Position numbers and translations under genes: made by a program. From assembly GCA_942159475.1 (NCBI GenBank), contig OW804095.1, positions 147,416,314 through 147,480,313 on the forward strand: DNA of 64,000 bases. Reading direction: 5' to 3'. The DNA is from Sthenelais limicola. Taxonomy: Eukaryota > Annelida > Polychaeta > Phyllodocida > Sigalionidae. Positions 10,095 to 20,358 of the stretch are shown one piece after another (within the stretch, counting starts at the first letter, position 1; each line of letters opens with the position of its first letter). Under the pieces are notes generated by a model that saw only the letters and a list, made by a program, of their open reading frames with translations, searched no databases and was not told the origin of the DNA.

Positions 10095-10377
10095 TTACAT
10101 TGTATACCACATAGATTGTGCTATGTCCTGGTCTAGTTTGTATAACATGCTGTAGAGATCAAACATAATCTTATTGGCAGGAATTCTAGGAGTTTCTGGA
10201 TTGTTTAAGTCTCTGGATTTTGAGGTGTCACGCAGTCTTGTCATGCATCCACGGACTATAGCGGTTGGTTTGTATTCTCTGGTCACTGAATTCTTCGTTG
10301 GTGGCCTGGGTGAGTACCTGTTGATGTCTTTAGGTGATGGTGTGCGAGTGTCTGTGACAGCTGTCCTGATTCTTTAG
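10095..10377 (-). other. unrecognised open frame, possible decayed coding fragment
   Basis: A minus-strand frame of about 94 codons reads through TPSPKDINRYSPRPP, VTREYKPTAIVRG and MFDLYSMLYKLDQDIAQSM to a stop. Its composition is protein-like rather than low-complexity, but no family is recognised. It could be the end of a decayed transposon protein next to the Helitron-like terminus, or a chance frame. Confidence 0.25.
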
Positions 10378-10812
10378 AGCAGATGCTCATAGCTGTACAT
10401 GGTCGAGGAGGTGGTCACTTATCTCAAATTTGGCGGTTAGGTCGATGTTGTTATGTAACATTACGTAACATTGTGTAACCTCATTATATTTATATTAATT
10501 ATTAATTATCACCTATTATCTCATTACTTAAAACCGCTAATTATACTTAACTAGCTAGGACTGTGCAAGTCTACTTATACATGCTATGCCATGGGTATTA
10601 CGTAAGGTCTACGCCCACCTAATTATATATGCAGACCCAGGAGGAGCATGTACGTTTCACAGGATTCATTAAACAGTTGCTTGGACCTTCTCACGAAGTC
10701 TACACGCGTATCCGAGTTCCTTTCTTACACCTTAACACTGGTGGAGAACCCGTCTATCTCGGAAACCGAGGAAATCTCACAAAATTTTGCAAGAAGCGAG
10801 TCAGTTTAAGTC

Positions 10813-11142
10813 TTACACCTTAACAATGTCTGAAGTGTCTCTCTGGTCTGTGTCAGATTTTGAGTCTGACGATGCTGAGTCAGTTTTGTTGGATTTATTG
10901 TCATTAGTGATGTTTCCAGAGGACGTTCCTGTGATGCAGGTGTCCTCTCTAGTGGTGTTGTTGTTCTTTGTAGGTGTGGAGATGATGGAGATATCAGCGG
11001 TGTCTTCTTTCTTATTTGGTGTGGGTGTGAGGTTTTCGGGAAGATCAATTGGCATTGATAGAAACCTGGTTTCCCCTGTGGATGCTGTTGCTGCTATGGG
11101 GCCCTTTTCTTTTCTGCAATTTTCTCCATTCCTTTTTCGCAA
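10813..11142 (-). other. unrecognised Ser/Thr/Asn/Asp-rich open frame
   Basis: A 109-codon minus-strand frame rich in Thr, Ser, Asn, Asp and Lys, without a recognised domain. The low-complexity composition gives no function. It may belong with the fragment at 10095-10377. Confidence 0.2.
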
Positions 11143-12534
11143 TGATATTCATAGGATGGATGTGAGTGCGTATAAAAGAAATACTTTCCCCGGCAATAGG
11201 ATAATTGGCCCATGCAACAAGTTAATCTTATGAGATACTATATGTAGCCTAACCTTTCCCTGCTCAACACTGTGCATAAGTGTAGATCTCAGTGTTTTGT
11301 ATTTACTAAGTTTCTACCCATCTGTGACACTACTTACAAGTACACAAGAGGAGTAACAGAGGTCGCGGACCCAAAAAAGTAGTTTGTTCAACATTAGTTA
11401 CCGCATTGCTTTTCTGTGTTCTTGACAACCATTTTTCCCGCATTGAGAATTGTACCATATTTCCTTGAACAAGTGTTTTCGGCACTTGGATTGAAGGGGC
11501 AGTTTTGTTTCTAATTCTTATAGGAATTCGACAATTTAACAATATAAATAGACCAATCCTGTCATAATTACATTGTGTTAATTAACATTAGCCAATAGTG
11601 TGTATTCATTATAAAAGACCACAGGGGGTAGCGACATCTGACCAATAAAGCTTGATATATTTGTTGGACCAATAGCCTTGTCTGTTGGTTATACCCAATC
11701 AGACTATATATCTCATTAGGCTATTGGCCCAATTGGGTGTGACCCAGTTACTCATGGTCCACCTGGTGTGTGACCTTGGTACTTCCAGTCCACCTAGTGT
11801 GTGACCTTGGTACTTAACCTTAACTAATGAATATTCATGATCCTCTAGCTTATGCGATCATATAATTATTCTATATTAAAGATATACAGTTATGCAATTG
11901 CATAATCTTATGTAATACCTTTGTTACAATTACAGGAACAATACTGCTCGTGACAATATATTACAGTTACATTGATACAAAAGGAATAGGTTTTAGTCCT
12001 CTGCTCATTTGTAGGTCTTCCTCGACCGCTTGTTGACTAAATAAAATACAATATCATTTTATCAAAAAGATACTTATTATCTAACGATTCATTTGGTTTT
12101 CATATCATATATATTGTGATTATTAGATTTGATTATTCTTGTAATTTCATTGTAAAATTTTCCGATGTTAAATACCCTTGATTTACATATCATCCTTTGT
12201 TATTACGTTCAGTAACATGGTATTGACACTTATTATTACATACAAACTTACTGCGAGAAAATTGTATTACATCTCTGGAGTTCTGTATTACATCTTGTGT
12301 CTCAGTCCAACATACTCAACATTGGGTAGGGATGGGGGTGCTGCGGTTTAATAGGGATGGAAGGGTCAGGGGAGAGTCAAACAAATGTAGTTTGACTAAA
12401 TACTATATTTTAAGTTAATTGATGTATATCATATCTTGGAAGTGTATTAATGAGTAAAGGTTTAATTCCTCAATGCTAATGTTGTTGTCAAAATATAGGA
12501 GGGTGCCTTTCCCCCATAGGCCTGGGCGTCAACC
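11143..12534. other. intergenic; short tandem duplication at about 11757-11817
   Basis: No gene. A unit of about 31 bp with CACCTRGTGTGTGACC and TTGGTACTT occurs twice in tandem at about 11757-11817. The rest is AT-rich with no shared repeat family. Confidence 0.5.
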
Positions 12535-12580
12535 CAGAGAGAGAGGGAGAGAGAGGGAAGGAGGGAGAGGGAGTGGAAAG
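12535..12580. repeat. GA-rich simple repeat
   Basis: An imperfect GAGAGAGG tract. Confidence 0.7.
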
Positions 12581-12857
12581 GCATCCTAAATCCATCTGTG
12601 TAGGCCTACAGTCGCACAACCTGTGGTGGAGATCAATCACTGATCACCTATCTTGCAGTAGGCTAAATTAAAGGGTGGGGTAAGACTTACATGCGTGCAT
12701 GAGTGTGGGTTCTTTGGGATTTGTCTTCCCAACTCTAATAATATCCTTGAATAAGTGTAGGAATAAGATATATACGATATAGAGGTATAAGAATATGCTA
12801 CTTAGCGTGCAGGTGCAACACAGAGCCGCATTCGTTAACTCAGGGTTAACTCCCACT

Positions 12858-13130
12858 AATAGGGGATTTGCATGTCCGCCATCTTAAATCTTGATTCATA
12901 TGGAATTATGAGAGTTGTATGTCAGTGTAAAAGCTATAGAAAACGTGATCTCATGTAAATAGTCATGTGCTTTACATGTTTCTATAAAACAAGACTTCAT
13001 CTTTCCCATCATGCATTTGGTTTTTATAGATCATTTATGCAAGCTATGGTATTGGTGAAACCATACATGCAATGTTGGATGGAAATGTTGCTAAATATTT
13101 GTTAGTCAGATCTGAACTGAGCATGCACGG
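12858..13130. mobile_element. MITE family D, copy 1 (right end lost)
   Basis: It begins AATAGGGGATTTGCATGTCC and follows the family D consensus to about GATCTGAACTGA, where homology fades. The matching inverted terminus is missing. Confidence 0.7.
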
Positions 13131-13142
13131 TAATAAAGTATT

Positions 13143-13300
13143 AGATTGGTCCATGGGATGCCTTGGCCCTGAGGGCCTCGGCATCCCCTGGACAGTTAGA
13201 TCATGAGGTCGTGAGTTTTGTCTAAGGCTCCTGTGAACCAGGCCACGGCGAAGCCGAGGCTTGGTTCCAGGAGACTTAGACAAGACAAAGGACCATAATC
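13143..13300. repeat. paired hairpin (foldback) sequence
   Basis: There are two adjacent GC-rich inverted repeats. GGGATGCC...GGCATCCC lies at about 13155-13186. A longer arm pair, GTCTAAGGCTCCTG with CAGGAGACTTAGAC, lies at about 13218-13282. No copy elsewhere in the window was seen. Confidence 0.6.
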
Positions 13301-13724
13301 AAATGGTCTAATGCCTTTAGTCCCCTTTTGTTGCTCAGTTTTGAGCAGGAAAGATTTTTATTTTGGTTTATATGTAAGCAATCGGCCAGGAAGCGGCTGT
13401 CCAACACTAGTATTCCTACAGTCTAGCTATGCCTTCTAATGAACACGTGCTATGCATCACATGATATGCTTCATGTAATATCAATATGACCAGCTACCAT
13501 GACATAAGTTAGTTAAGAGCCAATTTTAAAAATCCACTAAAAGATTAATGACCAACCTTAGTTGATACGAATAATAATGCAGTCACACCACTGGGCTCTA
13601 TGTTTGGGACGATTCTGGGCCATTGCTGCCCTCTGCAGCTAGGCATTATATGACTTTAAGGCCTTGAAACTTAAATTCAGCACCTTCTCCAACCTTTGCC
13701 ATTATCATTTCCACATTTGTGACT
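13301..13724. other. intergenic, nothing recognised
   Basis: No frame, RNA gene or shared repeat was seen. Confidence 0.4.
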
Positions 13725-14330
13725 CTGACATGGAGGAGGTGGAGACAGAGATGGAGGAGGAGGTGGAGAAAGAGTTTGAGAAGGAGGAGCCGGAGGTGGA
13801 GGAGGAGCACGAGGTGGAGAGACAGGTGGAGGATGAGGTGGAGGAGGGGGTGGAAGAGGAATAGGAGGACGAGGGGGATTGGAGGAAGAGGAGAAGGAGG
13901 GGTGGAGACAGAGGTGGGGGAGGGGGTGGAGACAGAGGTTGAGGAGCAGGAGGTGGAGAAAGAGGAGCAGGGGGAGAGGTGGAGGAGGGCCAGGGGAGTG
14001 AAGGAGGAGGGAGAGGCAGGAGGCGCCGGTAGAGGTGGAAGTGGAAGGGGAGTGTAGAAGAGGAGGAGAGTAAGAGGTGGATGCGGAGGAGGAGGAGGGG
14101 AAGTGGAGAAGGTGGAGGAAGAGGAGGAGCAGGAGGTATTGAAACAGGTCGAGAAGGAGGAGCAGGAGGACGAGGGGGAGGAGGAGGGGGAGTGGAGAAA
14201 GAGGAGGAGCAGGAGGTCGAATGGAGTGCAGAAGGGGGAGGAAGGGGAGGAGGGGAAGTGGCGGATTTGGAGGAGGATTTGGAGGTTGAGGAGGAGTGGA
14301 GAAGGTGGAGGAGAAGGGGGAAAATGGAAA
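13725..14330. repeat. 600 bp purine tract (GGA/GAG-rich)
   Basis: The plus strand is almost all G and A for about 600 bases, built from GGAG/GGTGGA/GAGGAG units with imperfect longer repeats. Several long frames on both strands across it are composition artefacts. Such mirror-like purine tracts can form triplex DNA. Confidence 0.9.
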
Positions 14331-14605
14331 TCCCAGAGTCTGCCACATTTGTCAACCAATATGCCTATGTCTGTCTCTCTATTTGTATATACCCATCAAT
14401 TTATGCCTTCTATTTATATAAATAATTATTTATCAATAAGACTCAAATCTTGTATTAATATGGGCAAAACCTCAGTTGTGGTAGCACTTTCAGGATACCC
14501 ACACATACCCAATTCTATTCATTAAGTCATGGACAGAAAGGAATCACCTGAAAGCCTTGAACCTTATTATATAGCAAGGGTATACTTTCACTACATGTTC
14601 ACTGG

Positions 14606-14755
14606 TTGACACTGCGATGCTTCTACCAGAGCACCTAATGTGTTAATTAATGTTGTTGATTGATGGATTTCTGCATAATCTCTAAGTGTTGAATATTAGA
14701 GCACGTCTTGTACTCACATCCCAGGTCACAATCTGTATCATAATAAATGTTGTGG
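14606..14755. repeat. dispersed repeat H, copy 1
   Basis: About 150 bp with ACTGCGATGCTTCTACC near the start and a GTTGATTGATGGATTTCTGC segment. It closely matches 22681-22825, and the first half matches 14770-14846. Confidence 0.7.
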
Positions 14756-14769
14756 TTGCTAAATCAGCC

Positions 14770-14846
14770 TACTGCGGTACCTCTACCAGAGCCCCTAATG
14801 TGTTAATTAATGCTGTTGATTGATAGATTTTTGCATAATCGCTAAA
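14770..14846. repeat. dispersed repeat H, partial tandem copy
   Basis: This is a repetition of the first half of H (CTACCAGAGC, then TAATGTGTTAATTAATG). It is cut off by the MITE A insertion at 14848. Confidence 0.65.
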
Positions 14847-14847
14847 T

Positions 14848-15082
14848 GGGTAAGATTTTCAGAAAATGTACAATTGGCAGCTCTACACATTTAGTAAATT
14901 CTGTTAAATTAGGCTGCAATTTGATCAATACTGGGTAAATTTGAATATATTCGGCATTGCATTGATTATAGCAATCTGTTTGATTGAGTTGAACTGTATT
15001 TTGTACTATATTTCCGTCTGAAATTTGGGTTATTTGAGAGGATTGGTGAAGGTGAATTGTGCATTTTCTGGAAATCTGACCC
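14848..15082. mobile_element. MITE family A, copy 3
   Basis: A 235 bp element with left terminus GGGTAAGATTTTCAG and right TTTCTGGAAATCTGACCC. The flanks AAAT and ATAT are an imperfect duplication. Confidence 0.8.
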
Positions 15083-15090
15083 ATATATCA

Positions 15091-15572
15091 TGTGACGTCT
15101 TACATGAAAATGAGACACAAGTCGCAATAATTGATATTTTTCAAAGTGTTTTATTCACAAGAGGGTGAGCCGGTGTTGTGTCTATAGGTGTAAATATGAT
15201 ACGGATGTACGAATAACATTACCTGAATAAAAATCTTGAATAAAAAATTAAAAAAACTCTTCGCAGTACTTAATGTTCTCATTTTTAGGGTATCTAGCGC
15301 TTTGAGTCCTATGAATACATACAAGTTTTTCAAGACAGTGTATCAAGTATAATTATGCGTTTCTAAGGTCATGCTATTAAGTTTATTTAGCTACTTTATA
15401 CCAGTAATTGTCCACCCAGAAATATTGACTTTTTTTTTCAAAAATAAGAATTTCAAACTAAAGGCCCATTATAGATGTCTGGATGTTTACTATCATTAGA
15501 ATATATTTGATCTCATCGTTTCAAATATGATAATATCTCAAAATCCATTTTTACGACTTTTGATGAGTCACA
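15091..15572. mobile_element. MITE family B, copy 1 (right end diverged)
   Basis: It starts TGTGACGTCTTACATG and contains GAGACACAAGTCGCA and the shared interior with TAATTGTCCACCCAG, then TATCTCAAAATCCATTTTT. The final terminus has diverged. Confidence 0.7.
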
Positions 15573-15640
15573 CATGTGTAGTGATTCTTGAGTATGATAT
15601 ATCCGATCAAGTGAGTTGAAATATGCCAGCGTTTCTTTTG

Positions 15641-16060
15641 GTTTTTTTTAAACAATTTTATTAGGAAGATTTCCACAGTGTGGTAGGTCTCATCTCCTAC
15701 AAAGGTATTTATAATATTTAAGTTTAACGCGATATCTGACAATTCAGTTCCTTTAACATCATTACACAGCTCTAGAATATTTAGTTAACATACAAATGGC
15801 GCGTTGTTAATACTACCCACATCTTGTCCGATACAGAACAATTATACTATTCTATATGTATGGTATTGACATCAGCATCTATCCACTCAATATACTGTTA
15901 CCTCTTCTATATTTAACATAACTTACTCTTTTTATTTTTGGGGGGCCCATGATTAAAAACAAATACATAGATTACATAGATTCTCGCTGGGTAAAAAAGA
16001 TTGGTTACATATTACCATCGATTTTTCATACATACAATAAGTCACATCTAGCATTGCTAC
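15641..16060 (-). mobile_element. retroposon 3' fragment, copy 1
   Basis: A T run followed by ATTTTATTAGG and TGTGGTAGGTCTCATCTCC, shared with 16649-16960. A T run at the left end implies a poly-A-tailed element on the minus strand, probably the 3' UTR of a LINE. No coding sequence is visible. Confidence 0.5.
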
Positions 16061-16254
16061 GAAAGGCCTGCATTACAGGTTATCTAAACATCAAATCATC
16101 AAGTTATCTGTTACCTTCAGATGGTTTTTAGGCTAGTCCACGACATGTTCTGCACCATTACATTTCGACTGTTCTACGTACGAGGACCCTAGCGTTGCAC
16201 GTTCTGTGTTTCCTTCTCCGGATCTTAATGCTAATCGATATTTAATGAATATAT

Positions 16255-16489
16255 GAATCAGATTTTCAGAAAATGTACAATTGGCAGATCAACATATTTT
16301 GCAAATTCTGCTTAATTGGACTGAGAAATCATCAACACTATGTATATATGAGTATATTTGGTATTGCCTTGATTCAAACGGTCTGTTTGGTTATGTTGAA
16401 CAGTATTTTGAACCGACTTTTTGTCTTAAATTTGGGTTATTTCAGAGGATTGGTGAAGGTGAATTGTACATTTTCTGAAAATCTGGTCC
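16255..16489. mobile_element. MITE family A, copy 4
   Basis: A 235 bp element flanked on both sides by ATAT. The left end has decayed to GAATCAGATTTTC and the right end is AAAATCTGGTCC. Confidence 0.8.
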
Positions 16490-16648
16490 ATATTCGTGAT
16501 CATATGTTTCTTTAAAATATGAATATCTTAGCAGGTGGGGGGGGGGCGGAGGAAAAGAATTATGTTCACCGGTATATATGAATCCAAGGTCGAGAGTTGA
16601 TAAGGTTAATGTCCAAGCAGTTCTCCGGAATTGAAAAGTAAGAGAGAA

Positions 16649-16960
16649 TTTTTTTTTTTTCTTTTTAACATTTTATTAGGTAGATATCCACAATGTGGTA
16701 GGTCTCATCTCCTTGAAAAAGTGTACAGTTTTACATCTAGATTAACTTCATTATTACACAAAAATTATAATTACTCTTTTCAATTTACAAATGACAGTAC
16801 ATCATAAGCGACGAAAGGTCACAACACAACAAACATTTTTTTTTTTTGGTATAGGCCCAGTTATTAAAAACAATACTCATCTCGCTTACAGTAAAAGGAG
16901 TTCGTCAAAATTTCCACCGATTTTTTTAATTACCTTTACTCTTACTATCTTCACAACTTC
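16649..16960 (-). mobile_element. retroposon 3' fragment, copy 2
   Basis: The same sequence family as 15641-16060, starting with a run of T and AACATTTTATTAGGTAG. It is minus-strand orientated and non-coding. Confidence 0.5.
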
Positions 16961-17665
16961 TCATAATACTTGATAAAATACTTGATGAATCCTATTCTAT
17001 TCCTCCATCAATGATGAGGTTGAGGTCCTTGCTTCCCCAACCTCTCCTAGCAGCGATACCAGCGAAAGGTAACCAAATCGGTAAAAAAAAGTCAATTGTG
17101 TGTTTTCACACAAAACAGGGATATAAATAGTTGTAGATGTAAATAGCTCTACCATTGAAAATAGGAAAATGGAGAATAGTTTAATAAGAGACCGACAGGA
17201 CATTGACACTGAACTTTTATTCATCCACTACACGTCGGAGATCTCTTTGAATTAAATTAAATTAAATTGAATCGAAGTAATTAGCATGAGAAGTAGTATT
17301 GTAAAGTATATTATAGAACGGGGCAATGAGCCGGGGAATTATATTTACTCAAAAATTGTGTTTTATCTGTCAAACAAAGCATCTCGATATCTAGTTAAAC
17401 GACTTACAGGTATTAAGTATACAGGATCCCCCAGGAAGACCTCCATTGGCTGGCGTCCTATTCTGAAATGATGTAATTGATTGAACCAGAATAAAAATAT
17501 GATATATATATATATAAATAAATACTTGGAAAGTAAATAATTATAACCATCAACACAAATAGAGGAATGTATCATTACATAATTTATTAAGAACCATATT
17601 AAGGGGTTACATCTAGAACCCTACAAGCTGGTTGAATGCAAAATGCTGCGAGATATGAAGACAAC
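16961..17665. other. intergenic, nothing recognised
   Basis: AT-rich, with a short TA microsatellite near 17503. The frames here are short and without recognised domains. Confidence 0.4.
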
Positions 17666-18024
17666 TAAGGCCCAAAAAAAATAGGTGTGTTTCCGATTTA
17701 TCTGGCGGAAAACTAGGTAGGGGGGGTGGTAATTTTTTTATTTTTTTTATTTTTTTTTTGGAAACCACCTCCCAGGAACTGAAAGAAATGTCTATTTCAT
17801 AACAATAGTTGTTTCAAACATGGGAAATGTGCTTTTTGACAGTTCTGGGTTAGGAAAACCTGTTTTCCTGCTTTCATAAGCTTTTTTTGTCAAGAAATCC
17901 CCCAAAAGTAAGATATGATTTTTAAAAAATCAGGTATGGTAAAAAAAAAGTTAGGTAGGGTAACGTTTTTCTAGGTGTGGGGGGGGGGGGTAAATTGGAA
18001 ACACACCTATTTTTTTTTTGCCTA
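17666..18024. mobile_element. MITE family E, copy 1
   Basis: Termini TAAGGCCC...ATAGGTGTGTTTCCGAT and its inverse at the right end (GGAAACACACCTAT...GCCTA). The interior carries poly-G/poly-T blocks and GTCAAGAAATCCCCC. It matches a second copy at 51094-51453. Confidence 0.75.
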
Positions 18025-18860
18025 ATGATAAAGGAGTTAACTAACATAATCTCAAAATATCCGCATGTCTGAAAATGTAGCCACCTGTCAGCATCCGGAA
18101 GAACATAAAAGGTTCCCGGAAATCCTCAGATGAGACAATATGTGTGTTAATAACATGTATTAATATCAGATGAGCCAGTTCCTGCTTTTATTCAACTACC
18201 CTCTCACATACATTTTAGTGATAGATTTTGCTCTGGGGTATTCTGTTACCAGTCTTTGTTAGTTGAGCCCAGGTTCCTGGGAGGGAAGTGCCAGCATCTT
18301 AGACCATTGCACTATGTTCAACCTGATATTAACCTTCTCACTGAGCTTGTTAAAGCAGCAGTCCCAGCAGCATTCCCAGTAAACAGCCAAGAACTTAAGA
18401 TTCTCTGCATTTTTTTTCTGTTCTTTTCCAACCTTATTAATCTATTAATGGTTAATATGAAAGAGCACGGCGTCGATAATATTGTATAAAATCATGTTTT
18501 TAACTTATCCCTTCCTCTCAATAACCCACCACTGACAAGGTGATATGAGTTCTTAATTGTTCTTAATTCTCATAAATTATCGTGTACCTTATTTTTGTAT
18601 TTAATTGTAACTTAAATGAGTAATTATCTCATACTTAATATGTGAATGTACTTCGTAACTTGTACTGTCCTAAACAGAGATAATGTATAATATCTATTTT
18701 TTCTCTATTTGTTTAAATCAGGCTGTCCTGAAAATATTCCTACTTATACGTGTGGAAATGTTGTAGACCTGAATAAGATATTTTCTCAATCAAATCAAAA
18801 CCCATCTAAAAGTCAATTTTGTTTTTGATTTGGTCCCGTTGTTTTTGCTGCTAACAGGCC
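18025..18860. other. intergenic, nothing recognised
   Basis: No convincing frame, RNA gene or repeat family was found. Confidence 0.4.
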
Positions 18861-18949
18861 TCATTATAAAAGTTAACATATTTTGAAGACCTACTGAATC
18901 TTTCCCTTTGGTGGCTTCACTCATTGGCACTATTTTCTCTTGGCCGCTC

Positions 18950-19085
18950 TGACTTCCAAGTCTTGTATTAACATATAGCAGCAGCAGCAGCAGAATATTG
19001 ATAAACTCAGTTCTATAAGTCGCAATATGAGTAAATCTGGTCAGATTATTTCTCATAACAGCTGAGAATGCAGCTTTAAGCATTC
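18950..19085. repeat. dispersed repeat I, partial copy
   Basis: TCTTGTATTAACATATAGCA with an AGC microsatellite, ending CTGAGAATGCAGCTTTAA. The same end occurs near 23632 and 53499 and matches the unit of the minisatellite at 59343. Confidence 0.55.
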
Positions 19086-19469
19086 AAGAATATTCCACCC
19101 TGCCCATAGGATCAATAATGAATGCAAAAAAAAATAAAAAAAAAATAATGAATGCATCGATAATATCATGTAAAAAATTACGAGAGGTTGGTGAAAACCC
19201 CAGATCGATGCGTGTGAGATAGCAGTTGGTTCAAGTATTGCAGATAAGGTCTTCCATTAATGGTTATTAACTTGAAGAGATCAGTAAAGACTGATCTCTA
19301 AGAGCCAATTAATCAATGAAATCCTATTTTAGAGCCACTTACAGTTATCTACAACCAGCTTAAACTGTATTCTCAGCTATTGCGATAGAAACACGTATCA
19401 GCCATTGCTTGGACTATACGGCTGAAGTTTCCTCCATTTTAATGAGTAAGTTTGGTAAGATTTGTTTTT

Positions 19470-20000
19470 GAGAGGTAGAGAGAGGGAGAGGGAGAAAGAG
19501 AGAGGGAGAGGGGGAGAAAGGGAGAGAAAGAGAGAGGGAGAGGGGGAGAAAGGGAGAGAAAGAGAGAAAGAGAGAGGGACAGAGAGAGAGGGACAGGGAG
19601 AGAGAGGGGCAGAGAGGGACAGAGAGAGGGAGAGAGAGTGAATGAGTGAGGGAGAGAGAGGGAGAGAGAGAGAGGTTGAGAGAGAGGTTGAGAGAGAGGG
19701 AGAGAGAGGGAGAGAGAGGGAGAGAGAGGGAGAGAGAGGGAGAGAGAGGGAGAGAGAGGGAGAGAGAGGGAGAGATATGTGCAACAGGGGGGAAAGAGAG
19801 GCAGAGGTGGGACAAAGGTGGGAAATGGGGGAAAGAGGGAGAGAAAGGGAGAGAGCAGGACAGAGTGGGAGAGAGGGAGAGAGAGGGGAGAGGAAAGAGG
19901 AAGTTAGAGGGAGGGAGGGAGGGAGAGGGTGTTAGAGGGAGAAAGGGAGAGAGGGAGAAAAGCAGGAGAGAGAGGGAGAGAGAGGGAGAGAGAGAGCTGA
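19470..20000. repeat. GAGA-type purine tract
   Basis: About 530 bp of GAGAGAGGGAGA repeats on the plus strand, with a regular GAGAGAGG array at about 19675-19775. It lies about 290 bp upstream of the candidate first exon at 20289. The long frames on both strands are artefacts. Confidence 0.9.
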
Positions 20001-20288
20001 AACACCAGCCTCTAACACAGACATCCGCCTATACAATAAAAGCCCACTGTGAGGCCACCGACCTTACACTAAAGCATGTATGTCTGTCATAATGAAGCAA
20101 AACGCTGGTAGGTGGAGGCACTGGAGGAGGAGGTAACCACCTGTATACCACCTAGCCTTCACCAGGAGGACACTGTCACAAAGATGGTAGACTGTAGAAG
20201 GAGCAGGAGGAGATGGTGGAGCAGGAGTTGGAGAAAGAACAGCAACGGTTGCTCTCTGTGGACTTCTGTACTCTTTCTTGACTTGGAA

Positions 20289-20358
20289 ATGTTCTCACTA
20301 TCAGCCATCTGTGCCCTTTGCTTTCTGGGGCCAGTTTCAGCATCCAACCATGACGAAG
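20289..20358 (+). CDS. candidate exon 1: signal peptide (aa 1-23)
   Basis: ATG at 20289 with G at -3 opens a short hydrophobic leader (MFSLSAICALCFLG, then PVSAS) with a plausible signal cleavage after SAS. The donor is GAAG|GTAATG, phase 1, matching the phase of the SMB exon. The following intron would be 11.3 kb. An in-frame ATG lies upstream near 20181, but it would place a basic segment before the leader. An alternative 5' end is the open frame running from 31408 straight into the SMB exon. Confidence 0.5.

Noticed and set aside
13646..14525. Long Pro/Ser/Leu-rich and Arg/Glu-rich proteins on both strands
   Set aside because: They are translations of the purine tract in several frames at once, which is what a two-letter sequence gives.
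19398..20092. Ser-Leu-Pro and Arg-Glu-Gly repeat proteins
   Set aside because: Direct translations of a GAGAGG simple repeat; no domain, open on both strands.
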